From the NCBI GenBank assembly GCA_963682055.1, contig OY821747.1:33292126-33356125 (forward strand): a stretch of 64,000 bases of DNA. The letters run 5' to 3'. Source of the stretch: Primula veris (taxonomy: Eukaryota; Streptophyta; Magnoliopsida; Ericales; Primulaceae). Below, in pieces: positions 12,490-22,453 of this stretch; position 1 is the first letter of the stretch; every line of letters starts with the position of its first letter. Below the pieces are notes generated by a model. That model had not been told where the DNA came from. It did no database searches and was given only the letters and a program-made list of their open reading frames with translations. The position numbers and the translations under genes are program-made.

Positions 12490-12810
12490 AGAGTGAGAGA
12501 CTGGGCTCTCTATCTCTCTACAATGGAAGATGAAGATGATGGAAGAAGATGGAAGATCACAGAAAATGAGTGGATGAGATGAAGAGGTGGCGATGGTCAA
12601 TTACTCATTTGATCCCTCATCTTTGAAGAGGGATGATATCTGAGATACTAAATTAGAGTTCTTTCATTTAGTCCGAAAGTTTTCTTTTATTTTGATTAAG
12701 TTCTGTAATTTCCTAAATGTTTCAATTGTTACTTTTGTTTTTTTAGTGGGGTTTTTCATCCACTTTTCTAATAAATACAAGAGTGGGTTTTCCCCACCAT
12801 TAATTTAAAA
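12490..12810 (+). other. LINE 3' untranslated region
   Basis: Sequence between the ORF2 stop and the right target duplication. It contains GA-rich repeats (GAAGATGGAAGA type) and ends with an A-rich tail. No further ORF. Confidence 0.6.
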
Positions 12811-13462
12811 ATATTTAAAGATATTATCTTTAAAAGATATTGTCTTTTTATATATTTCCTTGTTATAGGAAAAGACTAACTCCTACTATCAAGCTTGTTA
12901 TTAAACAGGTATCAACCAATGATGATTGGAGTCAATCCACGCTGAAGAATCACGTAATGCTTGGAAAGATTGAAGGCAATCAATAAAGTCAAAAGCAATC
13001 ACAAAAGACATTAAAGATAGAAGATTGTTTTTACTTGCTTATATAGTTGATAACTTAGCTTGTAAATTTTTGTGTGTTCTAAATTATAAAGAACTCATTC
13101 TTGAGAGAATACACAGTGAGCTTTAAAAGAAAAACAATGGTGGGATACCATTGATTTATAATTGATAGTTATTAGGTAGGAGCAATATAGGGATAGGCAG
13201 AAAAACCTAGAGGGAGTCTGAGAGTTTTTCATTAAGACTTGAATCTTATATTGTAAGCTTTTTATAATATCATAATCTGGGTAAGTGCCCCGGAGACGTA
13301 GCCTAGTTGGGTGAACTCCGTTGTTAAATGTACGTGTGATTTACTTCAAGTACATTTAAACAAACTGTTATGTCCATTAACACACTTGGTTCCAACTGTG
13401 GTTGCAACATCACTTGGAACCCAACTGCAAAACTGCAACTAGAACAGCGGATAGGAATTTCA
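12811..13462 (+). repeat. Sirevirus 5' LTR, second part
   Basis: Continuation of the split 5' LTR, matching 26965-27614 closely. It ends with TTTCA directly before the PBS. A TATATAG motif near 13036 (27190 in the 3' LTR) is a candidate TATA box. Confidence 0.88.
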
Positions 13463-13464
13463 AT

Positions 13465-13478
13465 TGGTATCAGAGCTT
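13465..13478 (+). other. Primer binding site (iMet tRNA type)
   Basis: TGGTATCAGAGCTT starts two bases after the LTR end. TGGTATCAGAGC is the standard complement to the 3' end of plant initiator tRNA-Met, used for minus-strand priming. Confidence 0.88.
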
Positions 13479-13521
13479 CACACTAGACCTTACTTAGTGT
13501 GGATCCTGTGTTCTAGTAAAG

Positions 13522-15279
13522 ATGGACTTAATGAGGGAAGGAAACACGTTCAACAAACCACCATTGCTTGAAGGAGGAGTTAACTATGGAGTGTGGAAAA
13601 TAAGGATGAGATCTTTCATCAAACGATAAAATGAACAAGCATGGAAAACAGTGTTGTATGGTTGGGAGCTTCCACCTGCCATTGATGGTGAAGGTGAACT
13701 GGTTTATGTGCCTGAAGACAGGTGGTCTGCTGATGAGGACAGAAAATCAAGTGCAAACTCCACAGCAATAAACTTGAACTTTGCTGGTGTAACTCTCAGT
13801 GTGTTTAGGTATATCTCTCATTGTGAAACTGCCAAAGAGGCATGGGACATTTTACAAGTTACCTTTGAAGGAACTGTTAAAGTAAAAGCTTTTAAACTCC
13901 AACAGTTAACCACTCAATTTGAAAACTTAAGAATGGAGGAAGATAAAACCATTGAACAGTTCAATGGCAGAATTTGTCATATAGCTCATCAAGCTGGAAC
14001 CTTAGGTGAAAAATACAGTGATGCAAAACTTATTAAGAAAACTCTAAGGTCTCTTCCAGAAAGGTTTGAGATTAAGGTTACTGCTATTGAAGAATCAACA
14101 GACTTAGATAATCTTAAACTTGAAGAACTTATAGGAAATCTGAGTACTCATGAACTTAAATTCTTCAAACAGAAAAGACCAGAAAAAGGAATAGCCTTTC
14201 AAGCTAAAAAATCTGAATCTAAGGTCTGTGAGAAAGTGAGTGATGAAGAACAGTTAGCCTTCTTTGCTAAAAAGGTCTATAAAAAGTTTTATAAGAAAAA
14301 ACAGGATGATACTGGAACATCAAAAAACTTTTAGAAAAGGGATAATCAATTTAAGTCAGAATATAGGTTTAATAATAATTTTATAGGAAAGTGGAATCCT
14401 AAAGAGAAGGATAACAAAGATTACAATCCTAGAGAAATTCAATGCAGAGAATGTAGAGGTTTTGGTCACATTCAGTCTGAGTGTGCAAATACTTTGAAAA
14501 GGAACAAAAGTGCTTATATAACCACTCACAGTGATAGTGATTCTGAGAGCAACAGTGATGAAGAAGATGATTCTAATTTTGTTAATTTTATGGGAATAAT
14601 CACTGAAAAAGAACCTACTTATGAAAGTGATTGTGAGTCTGACTCAACCATAGGTACAACTGCTCTTAAAACCTATAATAGTGATGAGGAAGAACCTTCT
14701 GATGAAAACATTACTCAACAATATCTTGTTCCTTATGAAAAGTATCAATGCATGAGTAAGCAATCCTTTATCTTGAACAAACTTAATGTTAATCTAAAGG
14801 ATGAAGTTAAAAGTCTCACTGAGCATCTTAACAAACAGCTAGTTGAACTTACTGAAACTAAAAAGAAAATAAAACTGCTGAATGTTTCTGCTTCAAAAAA
14901 ATTAGATAACATGCTGTACTATTCTAGAGCCTCTAAAGATAACAGTGGCTTAGGTTATTATGGCTATGAAAACACTGGAAAAACCACCTTTGTTAAAGCT
15001 CTTGCTAAAGCTGAAACTCATGTTATTAATAATAAGGTTGGAAGTACTATTGCAACCAGAGATGTTAGAAGTAAAGTTGCAACCAGAGATGCAACCACAG
15101 TTGCAACCAAGAAAAAACTGAATAGTTTTGAGGTTAAATCTACTTTTAGAACTAAATTGTGTAACTTCTGTAAAAGATCTTGTCATTTAGAAATCCAGTG
15201 TTATTTAAAGAGGAACAGAAAGTATATTTCTCAGAAAAACTGGTTGGCATCTGTCAATAAAAAATTGAACTGGGTCTAG
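13522..15279 (+). pseudogene. Sirevirus gag (disrupted)
   Basis: The likely start is ATG 13522 in the same frame as the rest. A UBN2-type Gag region extends to about 14170, a CCHC knuckle (CRECRGFGHIQSEC) lies near 14440-14484, and a charged acidic stretch follows, with a second Cys-rich stretch near 15160-15215. In-frame stops lie at 13627-13629, 14332-14334 and 15277-15279. Motifs based on GTTGCAACC occur in this coding part (15050-15110), as they do in the LTRs. Gag forms the virus-like particle; this copy cannot make it whole. Confidence 0.85.
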
Positions 15280-17174
15280 AAAATTAAGGAAAAATCTACC
15301 TTAATTACCAATAACAAAGCAGTTATTACTTCTTTCAATGCTGTTACTTCTAATGATTGGTATTTTGACAGTGGTTGTTCTAAGCACATGACAGGTACTG
15401 CAAGTTTCCTAAAAAATGTCATTAGTCTTACAGGAAACACTGTTGTGTTTGGAGGTGGAGAAACATGTAAGATTGTTGGTAAAGGTACCTTAAACAAACC
15501 TGGAATGCCTGATATTGATGATGTTTTTCTTGTAGATGGTCTAAAAGCTAATCTTATTAGTATTAGTCAACTATGTGACAACAAGATGATTGTTAAGTTT
15601 AACAAAGATAGATGTCTAATTACTGATCTTAACAATGATTTGGTCATGACTGGAGTTAGATCAACAAACAGCTGCTATATTTTTGAAAAGGCTGAAAAAG
15701 AATTGCCTCAGAATAGGTGTAATCAAGCTATTACTAATAATGTTGATATTTGGCATAAAAGACTTGGTCATGTTAATTACAAAACCTTAGATAAGCTTGT
15801 TAAAGAAGAATTGATAAGAGGCATTCCTAAACTTAGTGCTAAAACTCAAAGTGTATGTGGTGATTGTGCAGTTGGCAAACAAACAAAGAGTATTCATAAA
15901 AGCACTAGTCAAATCTACACTAAGAGAGTCCTAGAACTTCTTCACATTGACTTAATGGGTCCTATGCAAACTGCTAGTATAGGTGGCAAGAAGTACATTT
16001 TGGTAGTTGTAGATGATTTCTCTAGATACTCTTGGGTAGTATTTTTAAAAGATAAGTCTGAAACTTTTGATCTTTTTAAAACTCTATGCTTAAACTGCAA
16101 CTTGAAAAAGGTTCCACCAGTGGTAATATTGCTAGGGTCAGAAGTGATCATGGAACAGAATTTGAAAACAGTAAGTTTAGGGATTTTTGCAAATCCTTAG
16201 GTATCAGTCATGAGTTCTCTGCACCAAAGACCCCACAGCAAAATGGCATAGTTGAAAGAAAGAATAGAACCATTCAGGAAATGGCTAGAGTCATGCTTAA
16301 TTCTAAGAAACTTGCTAACAGATTTTTGACTGAAGCTGTTAACACTGCTTGTCATATAGTTAATAGAGTATACATTACTAAAGGCACTACCATGACAGCC
16401 TATGAAATATGGAAAGGTAGAAAACCCAATGTTAAGTATTTTCAAGTTTTTGGGTTGGAAAATTTGATTCTAAGAGTGATAAAGGGATTTTTCTTGGTTA
16501 TGCTCAGAATAGTAGAGCCTTTAGAGTTTTTAATCTAAGAACAAACTGTGTTATGGAGTCTTATAATGTTATATTTGATGACTTAAAAGATGTGGATGAG
16601 ACTACAGGTGATGATGAAGGGTCATAAGTGACAAGAAATGAAACTGAAGAAAGTCAGCAAACAAGCAGTCCAACAGTGGTTGGAAGTCCAGTTGCAACTG
16701 AGGTTGAAACTCAGAATACTGCTGAGTCTGAAGAAGAAGAAGAAAGTTCTCATGATCAGTCAACTAGCAAGCCTCGCTATGTAAGGACTCGGAAAAATCA
16801 TTCTCTTGACAATGTCATAGGAGAAGTAGCTTCAGGTATGAAAACCAGAGGTAAAAGAAATAATGTTGTTCACTTTGCTTGTTATATTTCTCAGTTAGAA
16901 CCTAAGAATATAAAAGAAGCTTTAGAAGATAGTGAATGGATTTTAGCTATGCAAGATGAATTGTCTCAATTTGAGAGAAATGATGTATGGACCTTAGTAC
17001 CCAGACCTTCTAATAAAAATGTGATAGGGACTAAATGGATCTTTAGAAATAAAAGTGATGAAGATGGAGTGATTATCAGGAATAAAGCCAGGTTGGTAGC
17101 TCAGGGTTATACACAAATTGAGGGAATTGACTTTGATGAAACCTTTGCTCCTGTAGCTAGAATTGAATCCATTA
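15280..17174 (+). pseudogene. Sirevirus pol, first part: protease, integrase, start of reverse transcriptase (disrupted)
   Basis: The aspartic protease signature (FDSGCSKHMTG) is near 15366. The integrase zinc finger has WHKRLGHVNY near 15752 and CGDCAVGKQ near 15857, and the integrase core begins HIDLMGP near 15944 and continues with RSDHGTEF near 16140. A frameshift lies around 16085-16105. A small deletion with frameshift lies near 16455-16470, where the usual residues after the core are missing, and a stop is at about 16624-16626. The reverse transcriptase begins near 16900 ([15 protein letters not shown]) and is cut at 17174 by the gag-only element, resuming at 22454. Confidence 0.88.
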
Positions 17175-17855
17175 TGTTGGCCCGTGTGCGGCTAAACCTT
17201 AGAGGGGGGGTGAATAAGGTTTATGACGATTTTCGCCTAATTAAAATTCTATGCAACTAACCACCCAACTTATGCAATTCTAAGCTTAAGCGTTTAATAT
17301 ACTATAATGAAATGCTAGAAATCCTAAACACAAGCAAGAATATAAGCAATAATAAAGTTGCGGAAAGTAAAAGTTTAGGGAAAGAAGAAGACACCAAGAT
17401 TTATAGAGGTTCGGCAAACGGCCTACGTCCTCTCCTCGGTACTACCGAGTAATTCACTATAATTCTTCTTTCGGATTTTACAATCCTAATGAGCTAATCA
17501 ACCGATTAAGCTCCCCCACACTTTATGAGTGTCCCGAATGAAAAGACCTAGAGCTTTTAAGCTTCACTTGCTTACAAAGCCTCTACCCGATCACTCGCTC
17601 ACAAAAATGAGTTTATAAAATACTCGCTACAATTTTATCGAAAATTGAAACAACACCCACAATCGATTGCTTCTAAAATAAGCTAATATGTGGTTTCGAT
17701 GATGTTTGATATTTGTTGGAGCTTGTATCTCTTTATCTTCAATTTCTCTCTTTTCGAAGTATTTCACCAAAATGGTGATTTTGGGTTTTTGTATATGAGA
17801 GAGGTTGAAGGATTGATTGTTGTTGTGATTGGTGATTTATGAGAGATATTGGGGT

Positions 17856-17867
17856 GGTTTATATAAC
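17856..17867 (-). promoter_or_regulatory. Candidate TATA box of gag-only element LTR
   Basis: The minus strand reads GTTATATAAACC, a good plant TATA match. It lies about 100 bases downstream (in element sense) of the palindrome clusters, which would then sit where U3 enhancers are expected. The same motif is at 21697-21708 in the other LTR, which would drive the element's own transcript. Confidence 0.6.
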
Positions 17868-17967
17868 AGCAAAGTCTGTTTTTGCTGGATATGACCGTTG
17901 GAAGTGGTTCCACTGGTTTTAAGCAACTTTCCAGAATAAGCTGAAAAGCTGTTTTCGAAATCTGTAG

Positions 17968-18385
17968 AAAACGATCGGTCGTTTTCTACAGTCGATCGGT
18001 CGTTTTCCAGAAAACGATCGGTCGTTCTCTGAAAACGATCGGTCGTGTTTATACTGGACTCACTGGAAGAAATTGGACCAAAAACGATCGGTCGTTTTTG
18101 TCCAGTCGATCGGTCGACTGTTCTTCTGGCAGTTTCTCGGTCTTCTCGCTATTCTTCGAAAGCTCATAACTCCTTCGTTTTAGCTCCGATTTTGGTTCCG
18201 TCTGAACCTGTGGCTTCGTTTTTCTGTGCTCTATCTTTCTGGCGCTGAAATTTTCATTTACTTCTTTTGGAAAACGATCGATCGTTTCATAAAACGATCG
18301 GTCGACTTTTCGACCTGCTCACTGGAAGAATTTGGACCAAAAACGATCGGTCGTTTTTGTACAGTCGATCGGTCGTTTTTGTCCT
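17968..18385. repeat. Clustered CGATCGGTCG palindromic motifs in LTR
   Basis: At least nine copies of CGATCGGTCG or close variants (CGATCGATCG), mostly within AAAACGATCGGTCGTTTT contexts and several paired tail to tail. They form two groups, 17968-18120 and 18270-18385, separated by the conserved CTTCGTTTTAGCTCCGA block. The other LTR holds the same array at about 21809-22226. Comparable motifs occur in the unrelated element at 51795-51967. Confidence 0.85.
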
Positions 18386-18607
18386 GGTCTCGTTAACCTT
18401 CGAATGCTTGTATCTTCTTCGTTTTAGCTCCGAATTTGGTTCCGCTTGAACCGTTGGCTTCGTTTTCGAATGCTCTTTCTTTTTAAAGACCTGAAATATA
18501 CATTTACTCTTTTTGGAAAAGATCAAGCATTATTTCATCGAAATATAAAATCATTAATTCATAATCATACTTATAATCAAAATCAATTATTGAACCCATG
18601 TTCAACA

Positions 18608-18730
18608 ATCTCCCCCATTTTGATTATGACAAAATAATAATGATTTTACAAGAAAAATATCTCCTCCATTTTAACAAAACGCATTACACCAAAATATATC
18701 ATTTTTCTCCCCCTTTGGCATTATCAAAAT
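18608..18730 (-). other. Polypurine tracts of gag-only element
   Basis: On the minus strand AATGGGGGAGAT abuts the LTR (18608-18620) and a second CCAAAGGGGGAGA motif lies near 18706-18720. Repeated PPT-like motifs before the 3' LTR are typical of Sireviruses. They prime plus-strand DNA synthesis. Confidence 0.8.
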
Positions 18731-18886
18731 GCATTCAAAAATATGGGGTTATGTGAAGGGTTTTTAAAGAAAAACCAAAACATGAAAAATGTAAATATGA
18801 TGCATATACCCGACCCAACTAATCACATATATGTAAATAATAGATTAGAGTATACCGCATATGTGATGTGAGGTCGAGTCCGCTCG

Positions 18887-20953
18887 CTAATGGCATTTGC
18901 ATTGAGCGTTGCCGATTCCAAATAGGTGGTACCACTTGTTGGTATGCCTTCCACCTTTGTTGATCAACGGCACTTCATCCTTGATGGTGGAGTCGATCTT
19001 CTTGACTTCCACGGCTTTTGTCGGCGTTGCCAACCACTTGTTGATTTTCTCCTTTTGGATGGAGATACCTTTTGTCGGTTTTGCCAACCACTTGTCGATT
19101 TTCTCCTTTTGGATGGAGATACCTACAACACAAGATTTGTCTTTTTGTACCCAATTTCTTTTGGGTCCGACATTGTTAGTGGCTCGGGTCTTTACTACCC
19201 ATTTCAAATCGCTTCTACTAACATGGAAACGATAAGGGCATTTAGAAGAATTATGCTCACTTCTACTACAATGTATACAATGCATAGACTTTTTCGTAAA
19301 ACGAGAACTATGCGACTTTTTGTAGGAAGTTTTAGAAGTATGATGAGCGGTTTTGGTTTGAAAACCTAAACCTCTTCTATTATTACAAGAGTTCGGCAAA
19401 ACTCTTGAAGTACTCCCTTGTGTAAAAACAACCTTTTGTATAGGCGGAATAGGAGTTGTAGACAAGCTAGAAGATTTGACAAAACGGGTTGTGTTTGAGC
19501 CAAGGGTGTTGCAATCGAAACCCAAACCGCTTTTGTCATTAACATCTTTTTGACAACTCAAAATTTCGTCCAACACGGTTTTCCCTTTGGAAAACCTTGA
19601 GATTGTTAACTCGAGTTTTTCGACCGTAATGACAAGCTCATCGTTTTTCTTTTTCAAAGAGTCATTCTCGGTTTTTAAAAACTCGTTTTTATCTTTTAAG
19701 TCTTCCTTTTCGTCATCTACATCATGAAGAGAGAATGACGATGTCGGAATAGACTCATTTTCAATTTTATCTCTTTTTAAAGATCTTATTTCTTCATTGA
19801 GAGAAGAATTTATCTTTTTAAGAGAGTCGACCTTTTCGACAATTTTAGGAAACTTTTTGGAGTAAACATCGCACATATGAAGTAATTCATCATAGGATAG
19901 ATCATTTACCTCATCGGCTTCGCTTTCACTTGAAGACGATTGGTTTTGTTCATGGTTGTCCTCCATGGCCATATAGCAACCAAGGTGAGCGACTTCATCT
20001 TGGTCGGAGCTATCGCTAGAGCTTGAAGTGGATATTTTCTTCTTGCCTTTGCTCTTGCGATTCATGACGCAATCTCTCGCCATGTGTCCTTCCTTGCCAC
20101 ATGTATAGCAAACAAAATCGTTAGAATAAATTGAATTATTTGACGATTTACCTTTATGTTTGCGTTGGCCTTTAAGCTTTAGTATTTCCTTGACGATTCG
20201 AATGATTTGCATTGAATTTTCGTCGTCATTGGATAGCTCATTACTTTCGTCACAAGTCGTTCCTTTGAAAGCTATCTCCCTCCTTTTTGAGATTGGCTTG
20301 TGACTATTGAGGGTGATCTCGTGAGTAATGAGTGAACCCGTCAATGCATCAAGAGTGTAGGTGTTCATGTCGTGCGCCTCTTGAATTGCGGTGACCTTTG
20401 GTTCCCATTCCTTCGGCAAGCTCCGAATCACCTTTGAGACCATTTCCTTACAAGACAAACACTTACCAAGAGATGTTAATCCATTAGTAATAGTTGTAAA
20501 CCTAGCAAGCATATCGGAAATAGTTTCACCCTCGCTCATTTTAAAAAGTTCGTAGTCATGAACTAAAAGTTGGAGTTTGCAATCCTTAACTTGGTTAGTT
20601 CCCTCGTGCATAACTACTAACTTATCCCACATAGCCTTAGCGGTTTTACAAGCGGAAATTTTGTTGTACTCGTTAGGAGAAACGGCACAAACAATAGCGT
20701 ACATCGCTTTGGCGTTCGTAGAGTAGGCTTCTAGTTGAGCGTTATCTAGGTCCTCTATGGGGATTGGGTTCTCGCTATTTTCAGATGTAGGAGCGGAATA
20801 TCCTACTTTAATGGTCATCCAAAGCCTAACATTATAGCTTTGTAGAAACATGCTCATCCTATCCTTCCAATATGAAAAATTTATTCCATCAAAATATGGA
20901 GGTGTATTGGGTGATGAAGCTATGCCGGATGCGAAATTAAGTATATTAGCCAT
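18887..20953 (-). CDS. Gag polyprotein of the nested element (intact, 688 aa)
   Basis: A single open frame from ATG 20953. The UBN2-type Gag region covers residues about 20-215 (FDGINFSYWKDRMSMF; TAKAMWDKL). A CCHC zinc knuckle CYTCGKEGHMARDC is near residue 280. A Ser/Asp/Glu-rich stretch and a coiled-coil-like Lys/Glu/Asn region (about 360-470) follow. Near residue 615-650 a unit of about 18 residues containing ISIQKEKI(D/N)KWLA is present twice in tandem. The frame ends just after NKWY, where the protease begins in full elements, so a deletion joined gag to the region before the PPT. Gag forms particles that package RNA; the open frame contrasts with the broken host element. Confidence 0.9.
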   Translation of the reverse strand: MANILNFASGIASSPNTPPYFDGINFSYWKDRMSMFLQSYNVRLWMTIKVGYSAPTSENSENPIPIEDLDNAQLEAYSTNAKAMYAIVCAVSPNEYNKISACKTAKAMWDKLVVMHEGTNQVKDCKLQLLVHDYELFKMSEGETISDMLARFTTITNGLTSLGKCLSCKEMVSKVIRSLPKEWEPKVTAIQEAHDMNTYTLDALTGSLITHEITLNSHKPISKRREIAFKGTTCDESNELSNDDENSMQIIRIVKEILKLKGQRKHKGKSSNNSIYSNDFVCYTCGKEGHMARDCVMNRKSKGKKKISTSSSSDSSDQDEVAHLGCYMAMEDNHEQNQSSSSESEADEVNDLSYDELLHMCDVYSKKFPKIVEKVDSLKKINSSLNEEIRSLKRDKIENESIPTSSFSLHDVDDEKEDLKDKNEFLKTENDSLKKKNDELVITVEKLELTISRFSKGKTVLDEILSCQKDVNDKSGLGFDCNTLGSNTTRFVKSSSLSTTPIPPIQKVVFTQGSTSRVLPNSCNNRRGLGFQTKTAHHTSKTSYKKSHSSRFTKKSMHCIHCSRSEHNSSKCPYRFHVSRSDLKWVVKTRATNNVGPKRNWVQKDKSCVVGISIQKEKIDKWLAKPTKGISIQKEKINKWLATPTKAVEVKKIDSTIKDEVPLINKGGRHTNKWYHLFGIGNAQCKCH

Positions 20954-21002
20954 CGGGATCTTAACTCTAGAATCGTTAGATTCCTATATGCAAGAGCCTC
21001 GG

Positions 21003-21015
21003 CTCTGATACCAAT
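21003..21015 (-). other. Primer binding site of gag-only element
   Basis: The minus strand reads ATTGGTATCAGAG directly beside the right-hand LTR, the initiator tRNA-Met type of site. This fixes the element's orientation as minus. Confidence 0.88.
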
Positions 21016-22448
21016 TGTTGGCCCGTGTGCGGCTAAACCTTAGAGGGGGGGTGAATAAGGTTTATGACGATTTTCGCCTAATTAAAATTCTATGCAACTA
21101 ACCACCCAACTTATGCAATTCTAAGCTTAAGCGTTTAATATACTATAATGAAATGCTAGAAATCCTAAACGCAAGCAAGAATATAAGCAATAATAAAGTT
21201 GCGGAAAGTAAAAGTTTAGGGAAAGAAGAAGACACCAAGATTTATAGAGGTTCGGCAAACGGCCTACGTCCTCTCCTCGGTACTACCGAGTAATTCACTA
21301 TAATTCTTCTTTCGGATTTTACAATCCTAATGAGCTAATCAACCGATTAAGCTCCCCCACACTTTATGAGTGTCCCGAATGAAAAGACCTAGAGCTTTTA
21401 AGCTTCACTTGCTTACAAAGCCTCTACCCGATCACTCGCTCACAAAAATGAGTTTATAAAATACTCGTTACAATTTTATCGAAAATTGAAACAACACCCA
21501 CAATCGATTGCTTCTAAAATAAGCTAATATGTGGTTTCGATGATGTTTGATATTTGTTGGAGCTTGTATCTCTTTATCTTCAATTTCTCTCTTTTCGAAG
21601 TATTTCACCAAAATGGTGATTTTGGGTTTTTGTATATGAGAGAGGTTGAAGGATTGATTGTTGTTGTGATTGGTGATTTATGAGAGATATTGGGGTGGTT
21701 TATATAACAGCAAAGTCTGTTTTTGCTGGATATGACCGTTGGAAGTGGTTCCACTGGTTTTAAGCAACTTTCCAGAATAAGCTGAAAAGCTGTTTTCGAA
21801 ATCTGTAGAAAACGATCGGTCGTTTTCTACAGTCGATCGGTCGTTTTCCAGAAAACGATCGGTCGTTCTCTGAAAACGATCGGTCGTGTTTATACTGGAC
21901 TCACTGGAAGAAATTGGACCAAAAACGATCGATCGTTTTTGTCCAGTCGATCGGTCGACTGTTCTTCTGGCAGTTTCTCGGTCTTCTCGCTATTCTTCGA
22001 AAGCTCATAACTCCTTCGTTTTAGCTCCGATTTTGGTTCCGTCTGAACCTGTGGCTTCGTTTTTCTGTGCTCTATCTTTCTGGCGCTGAAATTTTCATTT
22101 ACTTCTTTTGGAAAACGATCGATCGTTTCATAAAACGATCGGTCGACTTTTCGACCTGCTCACTGGAAGAATTTGGACCAAAAACGATCGGTCGTTTTTG
22201 TACAGTCGATCGGTCGTTTTTGTCCTGGTCTCGTTAACCTTCGAATGCTTGTATCTTCTTCGTTTTAGCTCCGAATTTGGTTCCGCTTGAACCGTTGGCT
22301 TCGTTTTCGAATGCTCTTTCTTTTTAAAGACCTGAAATATACATTTACTCTTTTTGGAAAAGATCAAGCATTATTTCATCGAAATATAAAATCATTAATT
22401 CATAATCATACTTATAATCAAAATCAATTATTGAACCCATGTTCAACA
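21016..22448 (-). repeat. LTR of gag-only element (5' LTR in element sense)
   Basis: 1433 bp, the same length as 17175-18607, with about three differences seen: ACAC/ACGC near 21171, TCGC/TCGT near 21467 and CGATCGGTCG/CGATCGATCG near 21930. In this orientation it is the promoter LTR for Gag, with its TATA motif at 21697-21708. Confidence 0.93.
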
Positions 22449-22453
22449 CATTA

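Larger units (their letters stand above)
6849..12810 (+). mobile_element. L1-type LINE inserted in the Sirevirus 5' LTR
   Basis: Flanked by a 14-bp target duplication ATATTTAAAGATAT (6835-6848 and 12811-12824); the uninterrupted site is seen in the 3' LTR near 26965-26978. It carries two ORFs in the usual plant LINE order: an RNA-binding ORF1, then endonuclease, reverse transcriptase, zinc-binding region and RNase H. It ends in a short A-rich tail (TAATTTAAAA) rather than a long poly(A). The 5' end appears full length, with about 60 bp of leader before ORF1. Confidence 0.93.
17175..18607 (-). repeat. LTR of gag-only element (3' LTR in element sense)
   Basis: Read on the minus strand it starts TGTTGAACATGG and ends CGGGCCAACA. 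Its U3 part (18400-17960, minus direction) holds two clusters of CGATCGGTCG-type palindromes, each next to a block containing CTTCGTTTTAGCTCCGA (about 18166-18240 and 18407-18480). A TATA motif follows at 17856-17867. It differs from 21016-22448 by about three substitutions. Confidence 0.93.
17175..22448 (-). mobile_element. Gag-only, non-autonomous Copia (Sirevirus-like) element nested in pol
   Basis: 5274 bp flanked by the target duplication CATTA (17170-17174 and 22449-22453). Two 1433-bp LTRs (17175-18607, 21016-22448) differ at about three positions by eye, so it is young. The PBS is on the minus strand next to the right LTR and the polypurine tract next to the left LTR, so the element runs right to left. 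Its only ORF is Gag, which ends where the protease would begin; the remaining pol is deleted. It would need enzymes from a related intact element to move. Confidence 0.93.

Noticed and set aside
18045..18449. Small ORFs of 60-79 codons present identically in both LTRs of the gag-only element
   Set aside because: They lie over the palindrome arrays and anchor blocks, and their repetition simply reflects LTR identity. Their translations are low-complexity and change frame between repeats.
18909..19369. Plus-strand ORFs of 108 and 147 codons
   Set aside because: They are antisense to the well-supported Gag frame and mirror its codon pattern.
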